A stretch of 64,000 bases of DNA, taken from positions 1-64,000 of the forward strand of contig DXVO01000032.1 of the NCBI GenBank assembly GCA_019417325.1, written 5' to 3'. The first letter of the stretch is position 1. Each line of letters starts with the position of its first letter. The position numbers and the translations under genes are program-made. The stretch comes from Parabacteroides sp. Lineage in GTDB: Bacteria > Bacteroidota > Bacteroidia > Bacteroidales > Tannerellaceae. Shown piece after piece: positions 24,697-32,230 of the stretch. Under the pieces are notes generated by a model that was not told the DNA's origin, searched no databases, and saw nothing but the letters and a program-made list of their open reading frames with translations.

Positions 24697-25645
24697 CACA
24701 AATCATCCTTTTTGGGTTATTGTCAACAAAGAAATCTCCGATTATGTGAGAAGTTGGCGTTTTATTATCCTGATTGCTATCATTGCGTTGACATGTATGG
24801 GGTCGTTGTATACGGCTCTTACAAATATTCGCGATGCCATAAAACCGAATGATCCGGATGGCGCTTTTCTATTCCTGAAACTGTTTACGGTCTCAGACGG
24901 GACATTGCCGTCATTTGTCGTATTTATCAGTTTTCTGGGGCCTTTGCTCGGAATCTCTTTAGGGTTCGACGCAATCAATTCGGAGCAGAATAAAGGGACA
25001 TTGAGCCGTATCTTATCCCAACCTATTCATCGGGATTATTTGATTAATGCAAAATTTATGGCTGCATTGATTGTGATTGGCATGATGTTGTTTGTCCTGG
25101 GTTTCCTGGTAATGGGATTCGGTTTGATTGCGATAGGTATTCCGCCTACGGCAGAAGAATTTATACGCATTGTCTGTTTCCTCCTTGTGAGCCTTTTTTA
25201 TGTAGCTTTTTGGTTGAGCCTGTCTATCTTCTTTTCCATACGTTTCAAACAGGCGGCGACGTCAGCTTTGGCATGTATAGCGATATGGCTGTTTTTTAGT
25301 GTTTTTTATAACATGATTATCAATCTGGTAGGGAAGGCGCTGACTCCTTCTGTTTGGGCTTCCGATTATCAGGTGATCGCTTATCAACGGTTTATGTTGG
25401 GATTGCTGCGGTTCGCGCCAAGTGAGCTTTTTAGTGAAGCGACCATGACATTACTTATGCCTTCCGTAAGGAGTATCGGGCCGTTGACAATGGAGCAAGT
25501 ACATGGTGCGATACCAAGCCCGTTACCTTTAGGGCAAAGCCTTTTGGTAGTCTGGCCCCAATTGACCGGATTGATTGCTGCAACTGTAGTATGTTTTGCT
25601 TTGTCGTATATTTCTTTTATGAGGAAAGAAGTGCGGTCGAGGTAA
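24689..25645 (+). CDS. ABC-2/NosY-type permease
   Basis: 318 residues from the ATG at 24689 (MSNTNHPFWVIVNKEISD), which is preceded by GGAGGGG. An upstream in-frame start at 24641 lies inside the ATPase gene and is less likely. Six membrane segments are visible: near 25-45, about 85-105, then GMMLFVLGFLVMGFGLIAIG, SLFYVAFWLSLSIFF, IAIWLFFSVFYNMII and the last VVCFALSYISFM. The loop GFDAINSEQNKGTLSRILSQP, next to segment 2, is the coupling-type motif typical of ABC-2 permeases. Last gene of the operon. Confidence 0.9.
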   Translation: MSNTNHPFWVIVNKEISDYVRSWRFIILIAIIALTCMGSLYTALTNIRDAIKPNDPDGAFLFLKLFTVSDGTLPSFVVFISFLGPLLGISLGFDAINSEQNKGTLSRILSQPIHRDYLINAKFMAALIVIGMMLFVLGFLVMGFGLIAIGIPPTAEEFIRIVCFLLVSLFYVAFWLSLSIFFSIRFKQAATSALACIAIWLFFSVFYNMIINLVGKALTPSVWASDYQVIAYQRFMLGLLRFAPSELFSEATMTLLMPSVRSIGPLTMEQVHGAIPSPLPLGQSLLVVWPQLTGLIAATVVCFALSYISFMRKEVRSR

Positions 25646-25689
25646 GCTATAAAAGGACACTATGCCACTGGCATATGGCTACTTTATTA

Positions 25690-25731
25690 AATGAGCCAAT
25701 CTCCTTGCGTTTATCAGGGGATTGGCTCATT
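25690..25731. terminator. Bidirectional terminator between ABC permease and AlaX-like gene
   Basis: Arms 25690-25704 and 25717-25731 pair over 15 bases (AATGAGCCAATCTCC) with one G-T pair, between two converging genes. Confidence 0.75.
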
Positions 25732-25751
25732 CATCGATATTTGTCAGAATT

Positions 25752-26216
25752 TTATTCGGTTAGTTTGAAACGCAAACGTAACCGTCCTTCCGTATAATCG
25801 TAGGTAAGCATTTTAAAATGACCGATTTCAGAGGTATTGCTTACATGTGTGCCGATGCAGGCACAAGCATCATAATCGCCTATACGTACGATACGGAGTG
25901 TTTCGCTTACATCATCCGGAAGTTTACTTAAATCGACAATCTCTCCAGCCTGTTCCAATGGCATAAATTCGATGGTAACCGGAAGGTGGCGGTCGATAAC
26001 TTCATTCACTTTCCGTTCTACTTCCGCCATCATTTCGGCTGTCGGTGCTTCGGGAAGGAGGTAGTCGCACTTACTTTTTTTTCTTTCTATATGGGCATTT
26101 TTTGAACGCGGGCATCCAAACATCCGAACCATTGTCTGGTTCAATATATGTTCTGCTGTATGCATAGGTGGATACTCTTGTTTGTTGTGATCGTTTAATT
26201 GGATTTCTTGTTCCAT
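25752..26216 (-). CDS. AlaX-like alanyl-tRNA editing (deacylase) protein
   Basis: 154 residues. Corresponds to the editing half of alanyl-tRNA synthetase alone: HTAEH at 19-23 (first metal-binding pair) and DACACIGTHVSNTSEIG (the Cys...His pair) near the C-terminus. Such proteins hydrolyse Ser-tRNA(Ala) or Gly-tRNA(Ala). The start overlaps the upstream acetyltransferase gene by 22 bases. The alternative Met18 start would remove the conserved lead-in, so the longer form is kept. Small compared with AlaX-L, close to AlaX-S. Confidence 0.82.
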   Translation of the reverse strand: MEQEIQLNDHNKQEYPPMHTAEHILNQTMVRMFGCPRSKNAHIERKKSKCDYLLPEAPTAEMMAEVERKVNEVIDRHLPVTIEFMPLEQAGEIVDLSKLPDDVSETLRIVRIGDYDACACIGTHVSNTSEIGHFKMLTYDYTEGRLRLRFKLTE

Positions 26217-27289
26217 TTTTCTATCTCTTTTTTAAGTATGCTATAAATATGTATATCCGTATAGGTTCCGGAAGCCAATAATTCACCTTCACGTTCGGTA
26301 CCCTCGTGGGTGAAGCCCAGACGTTGGGGAATGGCATTGCTTGGCTGGTTTTCTACCGCACAACGAATTTGAATGCGATTCATTCCTCTTACATTCACAG
26401 CCCATTTACATAAATAACGAACAGCGGCTGTTACGATACCTTGCCCCCGGTATGCTGGAAGAAGCCAGTAACCGATTTCTGTACGATGGTTGTTCCAATC
26501 TGTAAAATGAATGCCAATCAGTCCGCATAATTCCGTACCTTTTTCCAATACGAAAACGATATCCCTCCGTTCATAAGGAACTTCTAATACGGATTTGAGG
26601 AATTGTTGTTCATCGGATACGCTTTTTAGAGAATCGACAAATGGAAGCCATACACGTAAGTCTTCCCTGTTTTTGTCTATTGCATGGAATATTGCTTCAC
26701 CATCTTCGAAACAAGCCTCCCGGATTGTATATTCAGGAAGATCCAAAGCATGGGAGTGGGGACGAATACTTTTTTCAAAAGCTTTTCTTTCATTAGTACC
26801 CCTGTAATAAACCAGGCCGCTGTATTTGAATCCTAACGTATCAATCAGGTGGAGCATATAGGCATTATCAAAGTTAGTATCGACGCGGAAGTTGTAAATG
26901 CCTTTTTGCCGACTGACATTTTCAGCCTCTTGCATAAAACGTTTGGCAATGCCTTGACGTTTAGCTTCTTCTGCAACAGCCAGGCGATGTACAATCATAT
27001 ATGGAAGCTCATTGGACCATTTGCCGTCAATCTCTTTATATGCAGGTTCTCCGTCAAAAGAAATAACGCCATAAGCTATAATTCGGTTATCAGCCAATAA
27101 CACATAGCCGTTTCTATCCCGGATATCTTGTTGTATGGTTTCGATTGCCGGATAATTATCGTCCCATTGCTTGCTATTAAGGCGGCGCATTTGCGCTTTT
27201 GCCTGTAATATGATTTCCCAGAGGCGTTCAATTTCTGTTTCTTCGGCGAGCCGGAAAGTTAGAATAGGGCCGGAGGTTGTATTTTCCAT
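26195..27289 (-). CDS. Tandem GNAT-domain acetyltransferase
   Basis: 364 residues made of two GNAT folds. Domain 1 (about 5-165) has the acetyl-CoA loop AVAEEAKRQGIAKRFMQEAE. Domain 2 (about 180-355) is RimJ/RimL-like: GYWLLPAYRGQGIVTAAVRYLCKWA, then NRIQIRCAVENQPSNAIPQRLGFTHEGTERE. Domain 2 resembles enzymes that acetylate ribosomal protein or other N-termini. Fusion of two different GNATs is less common than single ones. In an operon with the AlaX-like gene (22-base overlap). Substrate unknown. Confidence 0.83.
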   Translation of the reverse strand: MENTTSGPILTFRLAEETEIERLWEIILQAKAQMRRLNSKQWDDNYPAIETIQQDIRDRNGYVLLADNRIIAYGVISFDGEPAYKEIDGKWSNELPYMIVHRLAVAEEAKRQGIAKRFMQEAENVSRQKGIYNFRVDTNFDNAYMLHLIDTLGFKYSGLVYYRGTNERKAFEKSIRPHSHALDLPEYTIREACFEDGEAIFHAIDKNREDLRVWLPFVDSLKSVSDEQQFLKSVLEVPYERRDIVFVLEKGTELCGLIGIHFTDWNNHRTEIGYWLLPAYRGQGIVTAAVRYLCKWAVNVRGMNRIQIRCAVENQPSNAIPQRLGFTHEGTEREGELLASGTYTDIHIYSILKKEIEKWNKKSN

Positions 27290-27326
27290 ATCTTTCTTAC
27301 GATTCTTCTTTTTAACTTTAATAATT

Positions 27327-27334
27327 CAAAGATA
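27327..27334 (-). promoter_or_regulatory. -7 box (TATCTTTG) of the tandem GNAT gene
   Basis: Minus-strand TATCTTTG, a perfect TAnnTTTG box 37 bases before the ATG at 27289. Confidence 0.6.
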
Positions 27335-27415
27335 GAGATAAAAAACGAAAGATTAAGTAAAAGCTATTTTTTTGCTTTGATTTCAACTTTTGATAGGCTA
27401 TATCATATTAATATG

Positions 27416-27423
27416 TACCTTTG
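27416..27423 (+). promoter_or_regulatory. -7 box (TACCTTTG) of panB
   Basis: Perfect TAnnTTTG box 29 bases before the panB ATG, with TTTTG near 27388 as a possible -33. Confidence 0.6.
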
Positions 27424-27452
27424 CCGCCTGTAAACAATAAACAAATATCATT

Positions 27453-28280
27453 ATGTCAGTTGCAAAAAGGGATTTAGAGGATAATAGAAAAGTAACTACG
27501 CATCGTCTGATTGAAATGAAGCAACGCGGAGAAAAAATCTCCATGTTGACAGCGTACGATTATTCTATGGCTCGCCTTATCGATCAGGCAGGTATGGATG
27601 TTATTTTGGTAGGAGATTCAGCATCCAATGTGATGGCAGGAAATGTAACGACACTTCCGATTACTTTGGACCAGATGATTTATCATGGTAAATCTGTAAT
27701 GAAGGCTGTTAAACGTGCTTTAGTTGTTGTCGACTTACCTTTCGGAACCTATCAGGGAAATTCCAAAGAAGCGTTGATTTCGGCTATCCGCGTGATGAAA
27801 GAAACGCATGCTGATTGTATTAAACTCGAAGGAGGCTCAGAAATCAAAGAATCCATTGAACGTATTTTATGCGCCGGTATCCCGGTAATGGGACATTTGG
27901 GCCTGACTCCCCAGTCAATCAATAAATTTGGAACTTATACCGTTCGTGCCCGTGAAGAAGCGGAAGCTCAAAAATTAATAGAAGATGCTCATCTGTTGGA
28001 AGAAATCGGTTGTTTCGCAATTGTTCTTGAAAAAATACCGGCAGCTTTGGCAGCACGTGTAGCTTCCGAACTGACAATTCCTATTATAGGTATCGGTGCC
28101 GGTGGCGGAGTGGATGGCCAGGTACTGGTTATGCATGATATGCTGGGTATCAACCAGGGATTCTCTCCTCGTTTCCTTCGTCGTTATGCAGATATAGGTG
28201 AACAAATCACCCGTGCCGTGCAAACATATATAGAAGATGTAAAGACACAAGATTTCCCGAACGAAAAAGAACAATACTAA
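27453..28280 (+). CDS. panB: 3-methyl-2-oxobutanoate hydroxymethyltransferase
   Basis: 275 residues, a full-length PanB. ISMLTAYDYSMARLIDQAGMDVILVGDSASNVMAGN holds the metal/ketoacid-binding Asp (VGDS). KLEGGSE, GIPVMGHLGLTPQS and the C-terminal IIGIGAGGGVDGQVLVMHDMLG are family signatures. Transfers a hydroxymethyl group from methylene-tetrahydrofolate to 2-oxoisovalerate, the first committed step to pantothenate and CoA. The next gene (cobyrinate diamide synthase) starts only 4 bases later, so they may share an mRNA although the pathways differ. Confidence 0.96.
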   Translation: MSVAKRDLEDNRKVTTHRLIEMKQRGEKISMLTAYDYSMARLIDQAGMDVILVGDSASNVMAGNVTTLPITLDQMIYHGKSVMKAVKRALVVVDLPFGTYQGNSKEALISAIRVMKETHADCIKLEGGSEIKESIERILCAGIPVMGHLGLTPQSINKFGTYTVRAREEAEAQKLIEDAHLLEEIGCFAIVLEKIPAALAARVASELTIPIIGIGAGGGVDGQVLVMHDMLGINQGFSPRFLRRYADIGEQITRAVQTYIEDVKTQDFPNEKEQY

Positions 28281-28284
28281 TAAA

Positions 28285-29610
28285 GTGTTTTCTCAAATTT
28301 TAATCGGAGCAGCTTCATCTGGTAGTGGTAAAACCACATTTACCTTGGGGCTGCTTCGTGCTTTAAAAAAACGTTCTTTACAGGTTCAGCCGTTTAAATG
28401 CGGACCTGATTATATAGATACACGCCACCACCGGATGGCTGCCGGATGTCCGTCTATCAATCTGGACGGTTTTATGATGTCCGAAGATCATATCCGCGAT
28501 TTATATACCCGCTATACAGCAAATGCAGATGTTGCAGTGGCAGAAGGTGTAATGGGCTTGTTCGACGGATATGACGGTATGAAAGGAAGCAGTGCCGAAA
28601 TCGCCCGTACATTGGATATTCCGGTCGTATTGATAGTAAACGCAAAAAGTACAGCCTATTCAGTCGCACCTCTATTATATGGTTTCAAACATTTTAATAA
28701 GGAAATCCGGGTTGTAGGTGTAGTATTCAACTTTGTGGCATCCGAAAGCCATTATTCGTATTTAAAGCAAGCCTGTGAAGATGCCGGAGTAGAAGCGCTG
28801 GGGTATCTTCCTAAACAAACAAATATTGAAATTCCCAGCCGCCATTTAGGATTATCACTGGATGAAAACTTTTGTTTTGACGAGTTTGCAGACCGGATTG
28901 CCGATTTGGTGGAAAAACATGTGGATATAGACCGGTTACTGGCAATCTCCGCTTACAATAAACTCGTACTATCTTGTGGGGAAAGAGGTCCGGCAAAAAC
29001 GACACGTACACCTCTGCGTATAGCTATCGCCCAGGATGCAGCATTCAATTTTGTTTATGAGGAGAATATACAGTTGCTTCACCGTATAGGAAAAATAGTG
29101 ACGTTCAGCCCTCTGAAAGATCCGTTTTTACCGGATGCCGATTTCGTCTATCTTCCCGGAGGATACCCGGAATTATACCTTTCTACGTTAGCTTCCAATT
29201 TTACCATGCTACAATCTGTTCGCGAATATGTGGAAGAAGGCGGTAAACTGCTGGCGGAATGTGGCGGGATGATGTATCTTTGTAATCATATAACAGATAC
29301 GGATGGAACTGTATATCCGATGGCCGGGATATTAAACCAGTCTGCGACCATGGAGCAAATGAAACTTAGGCTGGGCTACCGCTCTCTGAACTATAAGGAA
29401 TATAGAATGAAAGGACATGAGTTTCACTATTCCCGTATTGTTCAACAGGAATCCCCACTTTTATCGGTAGCCACTGCATTTACGGCAAAGGGCACTCCGG
29501 TTGATACCCCTTTATATCGTTACAAAAATTTATTGGCAGGATATACTCATTTGTATTGGGGAGATACTTCCCGGAACAAATGGTTGATGGATTTTCTTTT
29601 TAATCTGTAA
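28285..29610 (+). CDS. cbiA: Cobyrinate a,c-diamide synthase
   Basis: 441 residues, starting with GTG. N-terminal dethiobiotin-synthase-like domain with the P-loop GAASSGSGKTTFTLG and VQPFKCGPDYIDTRHH. The C-terminal class I glutamine amidotransferase domain has PGGYPELYLSTLASN and the nucleophile Cys in LLAECGGMMYL. Amidates the a and c carboxylates of cobyrinic acid (or hydrogenobyrinic acid) with Gln and ATP. The other corrin-ring genes are not in the window. Followed 16 bases later by a PduO-type adenosyltransferase, so this is a small cobamide module. Confidence 0.93.
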   Translation: MFSQILIGAASSGSGKTTFTLGLLRALKKRSLQVQPFKCGPDYIDTRHHRMAAGCPSINLDGFMMSEDHIRDLYTRYTANADVAVAEGVMGLFDGYDGMKGSSAEIARTLDIPVVLIVNAKSTAYSVAPLLYGFKHFNKEIRVVGVVFNFVASESHYSYLKQACEDAGVEALGYLPKQTNIEIPSRHLGLSLDENFCFDEFADRIADLVEKHVDIDRLLAISAYNKLVLSCGERGPAKTTRTPLRIAIAQDAAFNFVYEENIQLLHRIGKIVTFSPLKDPFLPDADFVYLPGGYPELYLSTLASNFTMLQSVREYVEEGGKLLAECGGMMYLCNHITDTDGTVYPMAGILNQSATMEQMKLRLGYRSLNYKEYRMKGHEFHYSRIVQQESPLLSVATAFTAKGTPVDTPLYRYKNLLAGYTHLYWGDTSRNKWLMDFLFNL

Positions 29611-29626
29611 AAATAGTATAAGCATT

Positions 29627-30196
29627 ATGAGAATATATACCCGTGGAGGAGATAAAGGACGAACCGGTATACATGGCGGCCAACGTGTGGATAAAGATGA
29701 TATACGTATTGAAGCAAACGGGACATTGGACGAAGCAAATGCCGAAATAGGCATTGTCCGTTCTTTATTACCTGCCATTCATGAGTGGCAGGATTTGCTC
29801 GGAAAAATACAACGGGAGTTGATGGTTGTAATGTCCCATGTGGCAACACCTTCGAATATACGGGATAAGAATCCGAATACATTACCGGGCAACCTGGCTG
29901 CTTTTTGTGAAGAGCAAATAGACCTGTTGTCTTCCCAAATGGAAGATAACGGTTATTTCATTCTTCCCGGAGGCTCTCCGGTTTCCGCCCATCTTCAATT
30001 AGCCCGTACCATTGTACGCCGTGCCGAACGCCGTTTGTGGACATTAAACAAACAAGATGCTGTTCCTACAGAAATCCTGCAATTTATAAACCGCCTATCC
30101 GACTTGTTTTTTACAATGGCACGTTATGAAATGTTCCGCCAAGGGGATGCGGAAGAACGCTGGCAATCTTTTTTATATAAAAGGAAGAAAGGTTAA
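29627..30196 (+). CDS. Cob(I)alamin adenosyltransferase, PduO type
   Basis: 189 residues. The start RIYTRGGDKGRTGIHGGQRVDKDD holds the ATP-binding TR-GD-G-T motif. The late AERRLW and INRLSDLFFTMARYE motifs are typical of PduO/MMAB. It transfers 5'-deoxyadenosyl from ATP to reduced cobalamin or cobyrinate diamide, giving the coenzyme form. Encoded directly after cbiA. Its 3' end overlaps the converging histidinol-phosphatase gene by four bases. Confidence 0.93.
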   Translation: MRIYTRGGDKGRTGIHGGQRVDKDDIRIEANGTLDEANAEIGIVRSLLPAIHEWQDLLGKIQRELMVVMSHVATPSNIRDKNPNTLPGNLAAFCEEQIDLLSSQMEDNGYFILPGGSPVSAHLQLARTIVRRAERRLWTLNKQDAVPTEILQFINRLSDLFFTMARYEMFRQGDAEERWQSFLYKRKKG

Positions 30197-31038
30197 ATTG
30201 CCACATCTTCCCATTGTCCGTCTACCAGTTCACGGGTAGTTTTAAAACCTGCCCGTTTTAGCATTTCAAAAGCTTCAGCACGTCCGTCGTTCACAAGGTC
30301 CGGATAATGACAATCGGAGTTAACCATCACCGGGATATGTAGTTGTTCAAGACGATGCAGGTAAGCCATATGCGGAAAAGTCTGTTGTTTCTTTTGCAGG
30401 TTCTTTGTATTTACTTCTACCATCAAGCCTTTTTCAGCAATCAGGTACAGGCACTCGTTAAATGGGTCCTGATACCAATCGGCATCAAAAGAAAAGCCCG
30501 GATATTTATGTCCGTTCATATAAATCTTATCCATATGACCGACAATATCTATACATCCTGCTTCTATCATATTTTTCGTCGATGTGAAATAATGTGCTAC
30601 CAATTTGCTTATGTCGCTCTGGTAGTATTTGTCCACAGCATCCTTGTAATCGGAAAAAGAACCGTCGATACATACCATATTTTCTTCTGTCAACGCTTGG
30701 GCGATAGGCAAAAAATGAATAGAACCAATCCGGTAATCGAGTGGTAATTCGCGGAAATAAGGAATAGAAGCATTGTAAGTCTCATCCAGGTAATCGATTT
30801 CCAATCCTACATATATATCGAGTTGCCCGCTATATTTATCTTTCAGACGTTTTATTTCCATCAGATATTCCGGCATATCGTCTTTAGACATATTCCAAAA
30901 AGTTTCGAACGGCAATGGAGAGTGGGAAGAAAAACCATAAGCACGGAAACCGTGCGAGATGGCAAACTTTACAAAATCTTCGGGGGTACTTCTACCATCA
31001 CAAAATGTACAATGGCTATGATAATTGCTAAGTTGCAT
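30193..31038 (-). CDS. PHP-family histidinol-phosphatase
   Basis: 281 residues. PHP metal ligands are visible: NYHSHCTFCDGRS at the start, GLEIDY near 98, HYFTST, and the last NSDCHYPDLV. Matches the HisJ/HisK type that dephosphorylates L-histidinol phosphate in histidine biosynthesis. No other his gene is near, so a role on another phosphate ester cannot be excluded. Its own -7 box lies 35 bases upstream. Confidence 0.85.
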   Translation of the reverse strand: MQLSNYHSHCTFCDGRSTPEDFVKFAISHGFRAYGFSSHSPLPFETFWNMSKDDMPEYLMEIKRLKDKYSGQLDIYVGLEIDYLDETYNASIPYFRELPLDYRIGSIHFLPIAQALTEENMVCIDGSFSDYKDAVDKYYQSDISKLVAHYFTSTKNMIEAGCIDIVGHMDKIYMNGHKYPGFSFDADWYQDPFNECLYLIAEKGLMVEVNTKNLQKKQQTFPHMAYLHRLEQLHIPVMVNSDCHYPDLVNDGRAEAFEMLKRAGFKTTRELVDGQWEDVAI

Positions 31039-31072
31039 ACAAATGTCTTTCTATGTGCTTATTTTAACTGTA

Positions 31073-31080
31073 CAAAGGTA
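31073..31080 (-). promoter_or_regulatory. -7 box (TACCTTTG) of the PHP phosphatase gene
   Basis: Minus-strand TACCTTTG, perfect TAnnTTTG, 34 bases before the ATG at 31038. Confidence 0.6.
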
Positions 31081-31104
31081 TAAAATATCTGTTACAAATA
31101 TTCT

Positions 31105-32082
31105 CTATAAAGATTTTCTCAGATTCAGATTCCAGGGGTTCTCAATGGTCTCGATACCTTTCTTGGTTATTAATGATGCCATTGTCCGCCCCATTTGTTT
31201 AAAATCGGTGGATAGCGTGGTAATACCTCCAGCCAGAATTTCTTTAAGAGGAGTATCGTTGTAAGATATAATACCGAAATCTTTACCGGGAATAAACTGT
31301 TGCTTATCTGCCTGTTTCAACAAATCGACCAAATCCCGGTCGCTGACAACCATGTAGATTTCTCCTTTTTTTATTTCCCTGCCGGTTATTATTCCGGTAT
31401 ATTCGTGTGTAAATGAATAATCATTGCAGAATGCACGCAATCCGTTATATCGTTCTATAGGTTCTTTGGCTTCCCGTTGAACCATAACAATATGGTTGTA
31501 TTTTCGTATATGAGGCAAACCGTATACTAAAGCTTCATAAGTATCTTTTTCAAAGTTCTGTGCAACGGAAGAATATTTGCCTTTCAGCTCCGGATGATAA
31601 TGGTCCAACAGATACACATTGCCGGATAAACTTTCCAGCAGAGGATTGATATTTGCAAACTTACCGGACATTATAATATAGGTGGTGTATTTATTATTAG
31701 CCTCATTAATAAGCGTTTCAAATACTTTCCGGTTGTAATTGTGAAAATAAATATCCACAGTGCCCCTTTTACCGATAGCCTCTATAAAAGAGTTGTACAG
31801 ATCTTCCTTAAACTCATTGAATTCATTAAACAACAGGAAAATATTCAGGGAATGTGAGATGCGGGTACTTGTAATATAATATCCGACTCCGGGATTGGAG
31901 TCGATAATTCCTTTGGACTTTAATTCGCTTAACCCTGCAAAAACGGTATCACGGGATAAATTATATTTTTTTCTGAATTCGTTGATAGAAGGTATCCAGT
32001 CGCTCTTTTTGTATGTACCATTATTGATACCGTCAATCACATGGTTTACCACCAATTTATATTTCGAGTTGTTGTCTTTCAT
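31105..32082 (-). CDS. GntR-type regulator with LacI-like sugar-binding domain
   Basis: 325 residues. N-terminal GntR winged helix (about 1-72: IPSINEFRKKYNLSRDTVFAGLSELKSKG). C-terminal periplasmic-binding-protein-like effector domain ends in ILAGGITTLSTDFKQMGRTMASLI. This is the AraR/GntR-LacI chimera layout, which usually binds a monosaccharide (arabinose in AraR). Divergent from the GH51 arabinofuranosidase, with operator-like sites between, so it most likely controls that gene and itself in response to arabinose. The exact ligand is inferred. Confidence 0.85.
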   Translation of the reverse strand: MKDNNSKYKLVVNHVIDGINNGTYKKSDWIPSINEFRKKYNLSRDTVFAGLSELKSKGIIDSNPGVGYYITSTRISHSLNIFLLFNEFNEFKEDLYNSFIEAIGKRGTVDIYFHNYNRKVFETLINEANNKYTTYIIMSGKFANINPLLESLSGNVYLLDHYHPELKGKYSSVAQNFEKDTYEALVYGLPHIRKYNHIVMVQREAKEPIERYNGLRAFCNDYSFTHEYTGIITGREIKKGEIYMVVSDRDLVDLLKQADKQQFIPGKDFGIISYNDTPLKEILAGGITTLSTDFKQMGRTMASLITKKGIETIENPWNLNLRKSL

Positions 32083-32101
32083 CTTTCATTATTTAACGTT
32101 G

Positions 32102-32109
32102 CAAAGATA
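32102..32109 (-). promoter_or_regulatory. -7 box (TATCTTTG) of the GntR regulator gene
   Basis: Minus-strand TATCTTTG, perfect TAnnTTTG, 20 bases before the regulator ATG. Operator 1 lies over its -33 region. Confidence 0.6.
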
Positions 32110-32123
32110 AAGCAGATATGCTC

Positions 32124-32188
32124 AACTGGTTCGAACTGGTCTATGTTTAATAGCAGCATAAATTACCAAGACCAGTTCGTATCAGTTC
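32124..32188. promoter_or_regulatory. Paired operators between GntR regulator and GH51 gene
   Basis: Site 1 (32124-32142) reads AACTGGTTCGAACTGGTCT. Site 2 (32169-32188) reads AGACCAGTTCGTATCAGTTC. GAACTGGTCT and AGACCAGTTC are perfect reverse complements, so the two sites face each other with centres about 45 bases apart. Each overlaps the -33 region of one of the two divergent promoters. That placement fits repression of both genes by the GntR protein. Confidence 0.7.
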
Positions 32189-32201
32189 AAGTAAATGTAT
32201 T

Positions 32202-32209
32202 TATATTTG
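32202..32209 (+). promoter_or_regulatory. -7 box (TATATTTG) of the GH51 gene
   Basis: Perfect TAnnTTTG box. It puts transcription start near 32216, which excludes an in-frame start at 32195 and supports the ATG at 32231. Confidence 0.6.
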
Positions 32210-32230
32210 CAGCAAACAAATATCAATATC

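Noticed and set aside
32195..32230. Upstream start for the arabinofuranosidase
   Set aside because: It overlaps the -7 box, so it would lie before the transcription start; the ATG at 32231 gives a normal signal peptide.
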